From the NCBI RefSeq assembly GCF_001865995.1, contig NZ_MLQQ01000025.1, positions 1-62,135 of the forward strand: 62,135 nt of DNA, read 5' to 3'. Positions 18,807 through 27,924 of the stretch are shown in pieces. The notes under the pieces are model-generated. The model searched no databases, had not been told where the DNA came from, and saw only the letters and a list, made by a program, of their open reading frames with translations. Every line of letters starts with the position of its first letter. Position 1 is the first letter of the stretch. This stretch comes from Anaerobacillus arseniciselenatis. GTDB taxonomy: Bacteria; Bacillota; Bacilli; Bacillales; Anaerobacillaceae. Made by a program: the position numbers and the translations under genes.

Positions 18807-19928
18807 TTACATCGCCTCACTATTCCCTTGCTGTTTCGATTTCTTTTTAATGAAAACATATAGATAACCACATAAAAGCGCAAAACATGTCAGTCCTAGT
18901 CCAAAGTATGAAACATAATCACCTAACATAAAGGCTTCTTGGAGTGATACAGGAATGAACGTAATAATAAAGGAAAAAAACGTGATCACAATCGCAATGG
19001 TCGATACTCGCGCTTTTTTTACAAATTCATCTTTAATGATTTTCGTTGCTAAAAAATGGACGATTGCCATCGTATTAAAGATCGACATGATCCAAACGGT
19101 GATCATTAGTGGTTCAATTCTCTCAACTAAACCTTCAATAATTTCAACTTCTTTCGCTAAAGCAACTAGCGGAAAAGCTATGATCTTCGTGACCTCAAGA
19201 CCTATAACCATGTAACACATAACAACAATTAATAAATACAAGAAAGCAACAAAAGCAATGCCTGCGTTCACTAAAGTTGCTTGTAAGTCTTTTCCCTTCA
19301 TATACGCTAAAAAGAAAAACAAAATTTCAATTCCTAAAAAAGAAAGTGACGTTTCTTGAACTCCCATAATGATCGGAGTAATTCCTTCCGCAGCAATTGG
19401 AAAAATCGCGCCGAAACTCGCATCATGTAAATTAAAAATAACGATTAAAGTGATAACGAATACAACAAATGGAAAGAACATTAAATTTAAATGAACGATG
19501 CCTTGAACTCCTTTTGTTACGGCATACGTTGTCGCTAAAAAAATAAATAATACGGTTACTTCTGACGGGGTCCTGTCTAACAAATACATTCGCACGACGA
19601 CCGTTAAAATTCTTGCTTCATAGGCGAGTAACGTAACAAAATAACAAACAAATGCGATGCTAAATAGTTTACCGATCCACTTAGCGACCGATTGATTCCC
19701 CCATAGACCGATGAACGATTTTCCAGGAAAGTGACGATGTAAGCGAAATATCAGCAAAACGAGTACCATATTTAAGACGAGCCCTAACACGATCGACATC
19801 CACCCATCTGTCGTTTCTACCGATGCAGCTAGTGCTCTTGGTAACGTTAAAATCCCTACACCGATGACCATTGAAACAACAGTAATCGCCATTTCCAATT
19901 TTGAAATTTGATAACTATGCGGATTCAA
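18807..19928 (-). CDS. Spore germinant receptor B subunit (GerAB family)
   Basis: Polytopic membrane subunit of the APC transporter superfamily; in GerA receptors the B subunit binds the germinant. The 373-residue protein has about ten membrane segments and the N-terminal motif VIGVGILTLPR. TTG 19928 follows AGGTGG, eight bases after the small upstream ORF. First of the three receptor genes in a B-C-A order. Confidence 0.92.
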   Translation of the reverse strand: MNPHSYQISKLEMAITVVSMVIGVGILTLPRALAASVETTDGWMSIVLGLVLNMVLVLLIFRLHRHFPGKSFIGLWGNQSVAKWIGKLFSIAFVCYFVTLLAYEARILTVVVRMYLLDRTPSEVTVLFIFLATTYAVTKGVQGIVHLNLMFFPFVVFVITLIVIFNLHDASFGAIFPIAAEGITPIIMGVQETSLSFLGIEILFFFLAYMKGKDLQATLVNAGIAFVAFLYLLIVVMCYMVIGLEVTKIIAFPLVALAKEVEIIEGLVERIEPLMITVWIMSIFNTMAIVHFLATKIIKDEFVKKARVSTIAIVITFFSFIITFIPVSLQEAFMLGDYVSYFGLGLTCFALLCGYLYVFIKKKSKQQGNSEAM

Positions 19929-19936
19929 ACGACCAC

Positions 19937-20140
19937 CTACTCACTTTCTGAATTTCGACTTTGCTCAAGCGCTTTTCGCTGCTGTTGATTTTTCTCTTCC
20001 ATCCACGGAAGCTTTATTTTTTTTTGGACCCAATCATTAACCCTTTGCAATGCAATCATGAATATAACAAAGCCAACTGCTGTCCAAAATGACCCTCGAC
20101 TCGGGAGAAATCCTAACACTCTATCCAATAAGTCATCCAT
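19937..20140 (-). CDS. Small one-span membrane protein at the head of the ger operon
   Basis: 67 residues: a short N-terminal part (MDDLLDRVLGFLPSRG), one membrane segment (FWTAVGFVIFMIALQ, about 18-32) and a charged tail rich in K, E and Q. ATG 20140 has a clear AGGAG site and the stop lies eight bases before gerB, so it is almost surely translated with the receptor. I do not recognise the family; a D-like accessory subunit is one possibility. Confidence 0.65.
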   Translation of the reverse strand: MDDLLDRVLGFLPSRGSFWTAVGFVIFMIALQRVNDWVQKKIKLPWMEEKNQQQRKALEQSRNSESE

Positions 20141-20170
20141 ATACGTCTCCTAACATTCGTTTGGTAATGA

Positions 20171-20202
20171 TAGTATTTTTCACCAGTTTATCCTTCAATA
20201 TG
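20171..20202 (-). promoter_or_regulatory. Weak candidate forespore (sigma-G like) promoter
   Basis: On the minus strand AATACTA (20177-20171) resembles the sigma-G -10 CATNNTA and CATATT lies about 19 bases upstream. Expected for a ger operon, but the match is partial. Confidence 0.25.
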
Positions 20203-20320
20203 TATATAGAGAAAATAATCCCCAGAAAATGCTTGGTTTTTTGCATGTTTCCAAGTCTAAACCATGCATTATAGCCCTCAGTAACGACCGCTTTCTTTTA
20301 TAAAAGTTAACGACAAAAAA

Positions 20321-20439
20321 GAGGCTGTCCCTCAAGTGGCTGACACCTTGTAGCACTTCCTAAATATAGACGTATAAATTTATTATCCGTCTATATTTGG
20401 TTGCTAACGGTGTCTGACACTTTGTTTTGGGACAGCCCC
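20321..20439 (-). terminator. GGCTGTCCC element with internal hairpin; pbpF terminator
   Basis: GAGGCTGTCCC (20321-20331) pairs with GGGACAGCCCC (20429-20439), and on the minus strand six T follow. Between the arms an extra perfect hairpin AAATATAGACG / CGTCTATATTT is inserted. The element begins at the pbpF stop codon. Confidence 0.75.
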
Positions 20440-22601
20440 TACTGGTCAACTGAAAATAATGAAAAACTTGCTTGTGCTCGGTTTGAAGCATTTCCTTCGA
20501 TATTTGTTTGTGGATTGTATGGTTTAACGACGTAATCTTTCATCGAAAATAGATTTACGCCACGGACGACATACTCACCCGTACCTTCTACTTGTCCGAT
20601 CTTTAATAATTGGCCGCGGTCCGTCACTTCATAAATATTGTAACGCAACCGTTCATCATCAGAAGTGGTCCAATTTAATTGAACATTTAAACCTAAGCCT
20701 CTAAACGATAGCGCCGCTTTTAAATCATTAACTTCAACTAAGCGAACAGGAGGGTCAAGTTCTAACACACCTTCTGGTTTTGAAAAAACGAACGAAGATG
20801 GTTCTACCGCTTTTTCATTCACAATTTCTTTAAATAATTTCGTCGGATATGAACTTCCTACTGTTAAGTGGTGAGCCTGATCGGTTCGGTCAAAACCGAT
20901 CCATAATGCACCTACTACATCAGGGGTGTAACCGACAAACCAAGCATCTCTAGCCGCACCAGCTACTTCTGTAAAAGAAGTCGTTCCTGTTTTTCCTGCT
21001 AATGCAACATTAACATTTCCATGTCGTCCTGTTCCTTCTTCGACTACGGCTTCTAGCATTCTTGTCATGTACCAGGCCGTTTGAGCGGAGATGACTTCTT
21101 GTTCTAACGGAGCTACATTTGCAATTAATTGTCCGTTACGATCATATATTTTTGTAATAAAAAATGGTTCTACCATTTTCCCTTCTCTTGCAAAAGGCCG
21201 GTAAGCCGTTGCTAATTCAAGCGGCGTTAACCCTTCTGTCATGCCACCTAACGCTAGAGCTAACCCTTCTTCTTCAATTGGAATATTCATCTGGTCGAAA
21301 TAGCTTTTTCCTTTTTCAACAGAAAGCTCATTTAAAAGCCAAACGGCAGGTGCGTTCGCCGAATCTCTAACTGCGTCATACATCGTCAACATGCCTTCAT
21401 AGCGGTTCGTATAATTACGTGGCTCGTACCCATCATAATCAACGAGCTCATCTTGAAGTAACGAATACGGTTCATACATTCCGGTTTCTAATGCAGGACT
21501 ATATACGACTAAAGGCTTAATCGCAGAGCCCGGTTGCCTTTGAACATTGACACGGTTTAACCCTCTTCGAACGTAATCTCGCCCGCCTTGAGCTACTTCG
21601 ACACCCCCAGTTTCATTGTTTAATAGGACGAGAGCTGCTTGAACGTCTTGATTAGGTCCGTTTTCCGGGAAATAATCTTCGTTTTGAAACTTGTCATACG
21701 CTATTTGTTGCAAGTGAAGATCCATCGGTACAACAATCGTATAGCCACCTCTTAATATTTCAGCACTTGTAAGCTGGTAACGACTTTCCGCTTCCTCTAA
21801 CACCATATCTATGTATGTTAAGTAAGCTGGATTTTCTGATATTTTATTAAAATCAACTTGAATGGTACGCCCTTGCAGTCGAACCACTTCCTCCGCCGTT
21901 AAATACCCTCTTTGTTCCATGACACTTAGTGTAAGGTCTCTTCTTTGTTTACTTAATTCAATGTTATTAAATGGAGAATATGAATTAGGTGCCTTCGGTA
22001 AACTTGCAAGTAGTGCGCCTTCCTCAACCGTTAAATCACTAACATCTTTATTAAAATAAAGTTTTGAGGCCGCTTGAATTCCATAAGCCCCATGACCAAA
22101 ATAAATTCGATTTAAGTACATTTCGAGAATTTCTTGTTTACTATAACGTCGCTCTATATTCATCGCAATTAACACTTCGTTCGTTTTCCTCATCCATGTT
22201 TTTTCATTTGAAAGAAACGTATTTTTTACTAATTGCTGTGTGATCGTACTACCACCTTCCACTTTCGCACGAGCAATAATATCGCGATATACAGCTCGTC
22301 CAATCGCCCGAAAATCTATACCACGATGATCATAAAAGCGTGCATCTTCTATTGCGACAAAGGCGTCTTGCACATGTTGTGGGACATTTGAGATTGGAAC
22401 AATATGACGATTTTCATTGAATAATTTCGTAATGATTTCGCCATCTTCATTTACTAGAGTAGTAGTTGCATCCATCACAAGTTTTTTATTATCAATTTTA
22501 TAATTTCCAATTAAAATAACCGTCATATAAATAGAAAAGCTTAATACTGTCATGATTGACAAAAGCAATGCACCAATCATGAGCTTCTTTTTCATACGCA
22601 T
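20439..22601 (-). CDS. pbpF: Class A penicillin-binding protein PbpF
   Basis: Bifunctional peptidoglycan synthase of the membrane. The 720 residues show an N-terminal anchor (about 7-32), a GT51 transglycosylase domain with catalytic E85 in AFVAIEDARFYDHRG and GGSTITQQLVKN, and a transpeptidase domain with S359 in GSAIKP, SAN and KTGTT. The last about 100 residues look like a fibronectin-III-type domain. ATG 22601 follows GGAGGG; the frame also has TTG one codon earlier. Length (714 in B. subtilis) and location next to hem genes match PbpF, which acts in vegetative growth and spore wall synthesis. Confidence 0.9.
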   Translation of the reverse strand: MRMKKKLMIGALLLSIMTVLSFSIYMTVILIGNYKIDNKKLVMDATTTLVNEDGEIITKLFNENRHIVPISNVPQHVQDAFVAIEDARFYDHRGIDFRAIGRAVYRDIIARAKVEGGSTITQQLVKNTFLSNEKTWMRKTNEVLIAMNIERRYSKQEILEMYLNRIYFGHGAYGIQAASKLYFNKDVSDLTVEEGALLASLPKAPNSYSPFNNIELSKQRRDLTLSVMEQRGYLTAEEVVRLQGRTIQVDFNKISENPAYLTYIDMVLEEAESRYQLTSAEILRGGYTIVVPMDLHLQQIAYDKFQNEDYFPENGPNQDVQAALVLLNNETGGVEVAQGGRDYVRRGLNRVNVQRQPGSAIKPLVVYSPALETGMYEPYSLLQDELVDYDGYEPRNYTNRYEGMLTMYDAVRDSANAPAVWLLNELSVEKGKSYFDQMNIPIEEEGLALALGGMTEGLTPLELATAYRPFAREGKMVEPFFITKIYDRNGQLIANVAPLEQEVISAQTAWYMTRMLEAVVEEGTGRHGNVNVALAGKTGTTSFTEVAGAARDAWFVGYTPDVVGALWIGFDRTDQAHHLTVGSSYPTKLFKEIVNEKAVEPSSFVFSKPEGVLELDPPVRLVEVNDLKAALSFRGLGLNVQLNWTTSDDERLRYNIYEVTDRGQLLKIGQVEGTGEYVVRGVNLFSMKDYVVKPYNPQTNIEGNASNRAQASFSLFSVDQ

Positions 22602-22875
22602 CAAAAGCCCTCCTTTTTGAATGTTGCGTGTTGAGTTTTGAATACTGTGTTTTGAGTGATTGAAAGTATTGCTTCGTAGCTTTGAAGCTACTATTCTTTA
22701 TATTTTAACTTACGTTCGACAAATATAGAACATTTTTGCACTTTTCTATAATATACGAGCGAGATATCATAAAGTTACAAAATTGTTTTTAGATTGTTAA
22801 CATTTGTCCATGATAAAATGGAGGAAAGAATGTACAATTACTATGTACGGTATTAATTTATAAGAGGTGTTTGCT

Positions 22876-23607
22876 TTGGAAATTACTGAATTTACGTTTA
22901 TATCGATATGGATTGCCTTATTTGCGGGTATTATTTCTTTTTTATCTCCTTGTATCTTCCCGTTAGTACCGGCTTATTTAGCTCAACTAACAGGTACATC
23001 GGTATCGAACAACCAACTAAACGTAGACAAAAAAATTATCTTATCTAGAAGTATCGGGTTTATTATCGGCTTTACAATTATTTTCCTACTACTAGGAGCT
23101 TCGGCTACAGCATTCGGTCAATTGTTCATGAAAAATCGTGAGCTTCTTGAAAAAATTGGCGGTATTATCATCGTCGTATTAGGCTTACAAATGTACGGTA
23201 TTTTTTCTTTTAGAATGTTAATGAGCGAAAAAAGACTTAACTCTAAACCGAAAAAAACGACGAGCTTTTTTGGATCTGTAGGCTTCGGCTTTGTTTTTGG
23301 GGCAGGATGGTCACCTTGTATCGGGCTTGCACTATCGTCAATATTAATTTTATCTGCTCAAACAGGAACGATGGCTTCTGGAATGCTTTTATTATTGGTT
23401 TACTCGATTGGACTAGGAATTCCATTTATCCTTGTTGCCCTTTTATATTCAAAGTCGTTAAACAAAATTAAAAAAATCAATAAGTTCCTTCCGATTATTC
23501 AAAAGGTTAGTGGGGTAATCATGGTTATTCTCGGTATCCTATTATACACTGGGTTATTCGCTAGAATTTCTGGGTGGTTAGCTCAATTTATCCCTTTTAA
23601 TATTTAA
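22876..23607 (+). CDS. ccdA: Cytochrome c biogenesis thiol transporter CcdA
   Basis: Polytopic membrane protein passing reducing power across the membrane for cytochrome c maturation and spore cortex synthesis. The 243-residue product has six hydrophobic segments and the two redox cysteines in FLSPCIFPLVPAY and GAGWSPCIG. TTG 22876 is chosen because AAGAGGTG lies six bases upstream; a GTG three codons earlier overlaps that site. It is monocistronic, closed by a GGCTGTCCC hairpin. Confidence 0.9.
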   Translation: MEITEFTFISIWIALFAGIISFLSPCIFPLVPAYLAQLTGTSVSNNQLNVDKKIILSRSIGFIIGFTIIFLLLGASATAFGQLFMKNRELLEKIGGIIIVVLGLQMYGIFSFRMLMSEKRLNSKPKKTTSFFGSVGFGFVFGAGWSPCIGLALSSILILSAQTGTMASGMLLLLVYSIGLGIPFILVALLYSKSLNKIKKINKFLPIIQKVSGVIMVILGILLYTGLFARISGWLAQFIPFNI

Positions 23608-23659
23608 GTATTAGCAGGATTTTTTGACAAATTGTTGAATAAAGAATTAATGCTCTTTT

Positions 23660-23708
23660 AGGGGCTGTCCCACAAGTGTCTGACACTTTGTTTTGGGACA
23701 TTCCCATT
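23660..23708 (+). terminator. GGCTGTCCC-type terminator of ccdA
   Basis: GGGGCTGTCCCA and TTGGGACATTCCC pair around GTGTCTGACAC, followed by ATTTTTT. Short form of the family. Confidence 0.75.
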
Positions 23709-23764
23709 TTTTAAAAGTTCTATAGAAAATGGCTTAAATACAACTTAGAGAAATGAGGAGTTTG

Positions 23765-24946
23765 ATGAAAGAAAAACTATTTACTTTTATAGAGGAAAAT
23801 TACGAAGAGATGGTCTCACTACGTCGCCATCTCCATGAATATCCTGAACTTTCATTTCAGGAAGTTGAAACTCCGAAGTTGATTGCCGACTATCATCGAA
23901 AGCTTGGACATGAAGTAAAAGAACAAGTCGGTGGACGTGGCGTAATCGCTATACTTAAAGGGAAACACCCTGGCAAAACAGTAGCATTAAGAGCAGATTT
24001 TGATGCTTTACCAATCCAAGACGAAAAAGACGTACCTTATAAGTCTAAAAACGCAGGAGTTATGCACGCCTGCGGCCATGATGGACATACTGCAAGTTTA
24101 CTTGGCTTATCAAAAGCGTTAAATGCTGTTAAAGGTGAACTATGTGGTACAATCGTTTTTATTCATCAACATGCGGAAGAGTTAGCACCAGGTGGTGCAC
24201 TACCAATGATTGAGGACGGTTGCTTAGATGGTGTTGATTACATCTTCGGGACACACCTTTGGGCGACAGTCCCAACTGGAACAATCCAATATAAAAGTGG
24301 TCCGATCATGGCAGCGGCTGACCGTTTCGAAATTACTATCCAAGGTCAAGGTGGTCACGGGGCAAAACCTCATGAAACAAAAGATTCAATAGTGGTTGGC
24401 GCACAAATCATTACCGCTCTCCAACAAATTGTCAGTCGTCGTGTTAATCCAATGGAATCCGCTGTAGTTTCTGTCGGCTCTTTCGAAGCAAAAAACGCCT
24501 TTAACGTAATTGCTGACAATGCTAAAATAATCGGCACTGTTCGTACCTTTGACGAAAAAATTCAAACATTAATTGAAAAAGAGATTCAAAGAATCGTAGA
24601 TGGAGTATGCCTTTCCGCCGATGTGAAAGGAAACTTAGTATATAAAAGAGGCTACCCTGCGCTCGTTAATCATCACGAAGAAGCAATGCAAATTGCACAC
24701 ATAGCAAGTGGCATACCTGACGTTAAAGAAGTGGAGGATATGGAACCACAAATGGGTGGAGAAGATTTCGCTTATTACTTACATCACGTCAAAGGAGCGT
24801 TTTTCTTTACAGGTGCGAAAAGTCCTTTAACCGAAACAGCATACCCACACCATCATCCGAAGTTCGATTTCGATGAAAAAGCATTGCTCGTGTCAGCTAA
24901 GCTGTTAGGTGAATTAGCACTTTGTTATACAGCTAATGGTGAATGA
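23765..24946 (+). CDS. M20-family amidohydrolase (AmhX/HipO type)
   Basis: Metal-dependent hydrolase that removes acyl groups from N-acyl amino acids or similar amides. The 393-residue protein has the M20D metal motifs ALRADFDALP, MHACGHDGHTA and HQHAEE, the dimerisation-domain start IQGQGGHGAKPHE, and a C-terminal HHHPKFDFDE histidine cluster. ATG 23765 follows ATGAGGAG. The place between ccdA and ecsC matches yhaA (amhX) of B. subtilis. Substrate is not known. It is followed by island 2. Confidence 0.88.
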   Translation: MKEKLFTFIEENYEEMVSLRRHLHEYPELSFQEVETPKLIADYHRKLGHEVKEQVGGRGVIAILKGKHPGKTVALRADFDALPIQDEKDVPYKSKNAGVMHACGHDGHTASLLGLSKALNAVKGELCGTIVFIHQHAEELAPGGALPMIEDGCLDGVDYIFGTHLWATVPTGTIQYKSGPIMAAADRFEITIQGQGGHGAKPHETKDSIVVGAQIITALQQIVSRRVNPMESAVVSVGSFEAKNAFNVIADNAKIIGTVRTFDEKIQTLIEKEIQRIVDGVCLSADVKGNLVYKRGYPALVNHHEEAMQIAHIASGIPDVKEVEDMEPQMGGEDFAYYLHHVKGAFFFTGAKSPLTETAYPHHHPKFDFDEKALLVSAKLLGELALCYTANGE

Positions 24947-24954
24947 GATTTAAT

Positions 24955-25095
24955 TGGTTTGAGTTTTGAGTTTTGAGTTTTGAGTTTGAGGGTTGAATTT
25001 TGAGTTTTGAGTTTGAGGGTTGAATTTGAGTTTTGAGGTTTGAGGTCTAAGACCCGAAGTTTGAAGTCTAACATTTGAGGTTGAGGGTTTTGGTT
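24955..25095. repeat. Degenerate GAGTTTT heptamer tract
   Basis: Head-to-tail GAGTTTT and GAGTTTGAGGGTTGA blocks, purine-biased on the plus strand. Short pieces of the same heptamer occur at 9820, 22630, 28890, 49985 and 59076. Confidence 0.7.
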
Positions 25096-25354
25096 AAATT
25101 TTAAGCTGAGGGTTTGAGAGTAAATAGAGAATAATTCTGGAGTGTGAGTTGTATTGTTGCAACTCGCACTCTTTTTGATATTGGTAGGTCTGTTTTCGCA
25201 TGGAATGAACTATTTATGCAGTTTATTTTTGCGTCACAGTATGGAGAGAGTGTGCAGTATTAATAAAGCTAAATGGTGTAAAACAAACAGCGAACTCTTT
25301 AGGGAGAAATATCATCCTTGGCCTATAAATTCCCCCTCCAAAACATGGATTGAA

Positions 25355-25424
25355 ACAAAACTGATTACTCTTTCTACATCAAATCCAGAGAAGAGAAATC
25401 CAGTGTTAGAAAGGGCGCATTTCT
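25355..25424. repeat. Single R1 unit and linker, island 2
   Basis: GATTACTCTTTCTACATC...GAGAAGAGAAATCC is one R1 unit, followed by AGTGTTAGAAAGGGCGC and ATTTCTACTGCA. The same linker joins R1 and R2 in island 3 (39957-39985). Confidence 0.8.
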
Positions 25425-25705
25425 ACTGCATAGTCTCGCGTGCCCGAACAAAGCGCTACCTCACACAAAAGGTAACGCGAGACCTTCTCCCGTGCCCGAG
25501 CAAAGTGTCACATCACACAAAAGGTAACGCGAGACCTTCTCCCGCGCCCGAACAAAGCGTCACATCAACCAAAAGGGAACGCGAGACCTTCTCGCGTGCC
25601 CGAACAAAGCGTCACATCAACTAAAAGGGAACGCGAGACCTTCTCGCGTGCCCGAACGAAGCGTCACACTCACCAAAAGGGAACGCTAGATCTTCTCGCA
25701 TGCTT
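25425..25705 (+). repeat. R2 tandem repeat (52-bp period), island 2
   Basis: GCCCGAAC starts at 25442, 25494 (GCCCGAGC), 25546, 25598 and 25650, exactly 52 bases apart. Units carry ACGCGAGACCTTCTCGCGT, a near-perfect hairpin with a three-base loop, or variants of it. All reading frames across it are open only because 52 is not a multiple of three and the unit lacks stops. Confidence 0.9.
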
Positions 25706-25800
25706 GACCCGATAAGGAACCCAACTACAGCACACTCTCCCCATAATGCATACTATCGAGCGAGTGCGAATTACTACGCGTCACCCCCAGACTGCGAAGC
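25706..25800 (+). repeat. Island 2 conserved tail
   Basis: ATAAGGAACCCAACTACAG, ACTCTCCCCATAATGCA and CTATCGAGCGAGTGCGAATT are shared almost base for base with 40371-40470. Confidence 0.8.
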
Positions 25801-25830
25801 AACATGATTTATTTAGCCAAAACTTTTATT

Positions 25831-26571
25831 TCAACTTCCCCCACCCAAAACTCTCATCCGATAACTATTCTTGGCGGTTTCGCCTAGTACTTCAAGGAAA
25901 TGATAGTTAGCGAAGGCCCCGACGATCGCACCAAAACCTGGGATGACCTGCAGTAACTTAATAAGATCAATGTGATCGCGGTATTCGAGCTGAAACTCTT
26001 TCCAATCAATTTGTTGTAAATACGTTTCTTTATCGGGGAGGTTCCTTTTAATTTCTTCCCAATCCTTAATCTTCTTTAAAACTTCTTTCTTTTTTTCATC
26101 GCTTGAAAATGCGAGTTGAAAAAGGTATAAAATATAAAGTCGTTCACGATAGTCTTTCACGTCATAGCCATATAAACTAGCGGCTTCAAATAAGAACTTC
26201 ATTTTAATTGATAAAAGGAGCGGGAAATCGACCATCCCGAGCAAAATTCCCCCTGCGCCTGTTCCTGCCCCTTCAACCGCCGCCGTTTTCTTGTACGCTT
26301 TAACTTTTTGCTCCAGTCTCACTTCTCGCTCTTCTAACGTGGCTCCTTCGACAGGAATGGTTGTTGTTGTATATTCCGCTCCCACTAAAGTTGCATGAAC
26401 CATATTTTTCACACTCGTAGTGAATACTTCGTGCACTTTTTCCGGAATTTTTTCATTAACTTTATTTTGAATTATTTTTGTGTATTTTTTGCTAAGCGAG
26501 CCACTTTTCTCAATTTTTCTTTGCCAACGCTGCAATTCTATATTCGCTTTTTCCTCATACAAGTTTGCCAC
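25831..26571 (-). CDS. ecsC: EcsC-family protein
   Basis: Third gene of the ecs locus; function of EcsC itself is not established, while EcsAB affect secretion, sporulation and competence. The 246-residue protein starts at GTG 26571 behind AAAGGGGA. It has a charged N-terminal helix, a glycine-rich segment (EGAGTGAGGILLGMVDFPLLL) and a hydrophobic VIPGFGAIVGAFANYHF near the end, as in EcsC proteins. MITE copy d separates it from ecsB, so co-transcription may be weakened. Confidence 0.88.
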   Translation of the reverse strand: MANLYEEKANIELQRWQRKIEKSGSLSKKYTKIIQNKVNEKIPEKVHEVFTTSVKNMVHATLVGAEYTTTTIPVEGATLEEREVRLEQKVKAYKKTAAVEGAGTGAGGILLGMVDFPLLLSIKMKFLFEAASLYGYDVKDYRERLYILYLFQLAFSSDEKKKEVLKKIKDWEEIKRNLPDKETYLQQIDWKEFQLEYRDHIDLIKLLQVIPGFGAIVGAFANYHFLEVLGETAKNSYRMRVLGGGS

Positions 26572-26605
26572 ATCTTTTATCCCCTTTCAGTTCGTTTTTT
26601 AAGTC

Positions 26606-26722
26606 AATGAATTTCATAATTCATTATTCTCGCCACTAAGAACAATATATAGTTGCTTCAAAACCACTCTCAAACTATATATTGTGTGATGTGGCTCATT
26701 TTTGGTAATTATGAAATTCTCT
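26606..26722 (-). repeat. MITE-like palindromic element, copy d (supplies the ecsB stop)
   Basis: AATGAATTTCATAATTC ... AATTATGAAATTCTCTT with inner arms ATATAGTTGC / CAAACTATAT. Its right terminal repeat, read on the minus strand, encodes the last residues RIS and the TAA of ecsB (26709-26720). Confidence 0.87.
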
Positions 26723-27923
26723 TATGTAAAAGGAAATAAGAATATGCGTAACTCATGACAATTCCGGCTAATAATACGAGGGCCGTTTCCACAAAATGAA
26801 CCGTCGCTACCCACGTTGCTACTGCAAAAACGATCGTTTTAATCAATAACAAACCAAAAACAATTTTGCTAAAAGAGTCTCTCCTCATTTTTTGATCGAT
26901 CGGATACAAATCGATCCATAGCTTTAAATCATGATGCTTCGATAATGTTGACAATTGTAAAGCTGACATGTAAATAATTAAAAGCGCAACGAACAGTTTA
27001 CCGAAATCAATTTGCACGTAAAACAGTAAGACGACCCCAATAATCATCAAGCGACTGTATATTCCAAAGTAATCATTCGCTCGGATAAATGATTTTAAAT
27101 ACAAATACGAAAAAGTCGATGATTGGTTTAAAGAAAGTAAATTCGGGATTGCACTTAATATTTTACGACTTTTCACTTTTGTACGTAGTTTCGGAACATC
27201 GGTAAACATGTTGGCAATCCGATAAAATGTCATCACCATTCGCTCTTCCACTTCGATTAAATGCTCCCATTTTAAACTATGCTGTTTTTTGATCGGTTGA
27301 TAATAAAAAATAAGTAATAAACTTTTTATGACGATCACCGCAATAATAAAATAAATTGAGGCACCGACAAATAACAAATATGTTAATGCAATATTTACGA
27401 TAAAACGTGCGAATTTATGAGTAGTACGCGTGCTAGAGAATAATAGCCTTCCTTCTTCAAACTGAGATAAAAGATTCCACCCTTTACTTAAAAGTAAGAC
27501 TACGATAATAAATAACAATGAATGAGCATCATCTACGATAAAATGTCGATATAGTGGTGTAAAAAGGACAATGATAAGCACAATAACAAAGCCTTGCATT
27601 ACTAAAGAATAGTAAAAAGAAGAACGAAAATAATTAGCAAGCTTCCCTTCAACAGGTGATAAAAAAACGAGATCTCCTTCTTTAACAAATGTCCTCACCG
27701 GACTTTTCGTCAAAAGTAATGCTGTGATTACTGCTAAAAGCAGCGCTGCCGGAAAGTTCTCCGGAAGCCATCTTAACAACTCTGCATAATAGTAACTACC
27801 GACGATAATCGCTAAGTAAATCGTAAATAAAAATCCGCTATTTCCGATTAAACGTAAGTAGCGTATCGCCATATTCCAATAATCTTTTATACGTTTACTC
27901 CATAACTCTTCAACACTATTCAT
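26709..27923 (-). CDS. ecsB: ABC exporter permease EcsB
   Basis: Membrane subunit of the EcsAB transporter, needed for normal secretion and regulated intramembrane proteolysis in B. subtilis. The 404-residue protein starts at ATG 27923, two bases after the ecsA stop, with AAAGGAAG inside ecsA. It has about eight hydrophobic segments in two groups with a basic middle part. The final three codons and stop come from MITE copy d, so the native C end has been replaced. Confidence 0.92.
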   Translation of the reverse strand: MNSVEELWSKRIKDYWNMAIRYLRLIGNSGFLFTIYLAIIVGSYYYAELLRWLPENFPAALLLAVITALLLTKSPVRTFVKEGDLVFLSPVEGKLANYFRSSFYYSLVMQGFVIVLIIVLFTPLYRHFIVDDAHSLLFIIVVLLLSKGWNLLSQFEEGRLLFSSTRTTHKFARFIVNIALTYLLFVGASIYFIIAVIVIKSLLLIFYYQPIKKQHSLKWEHLIEVEERMVMTFYRIANMFTDVPKLRTKVKSRKILSAIPNLLSLNQSSTFSYLYLKSFIRANDYFGIYSRLMIIGVVLLFYVQIDFGKLFVALLIIYMSALQLSTLSKHHDLKLWIDLYPIDQKMRRDSFSKIVFGLLLIKTIVFAVATWVATVHFVETALVLLAGIVMSYAYSYFLLHKRIS

Positions 27924-27924
27924 A

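Noticed and set aside
25154..25624. 156-codon frame behind the amidohydrolase gene
   Set aside because: Its second half is R2 repeat and the first part has no ribosome site or recognisable domain.
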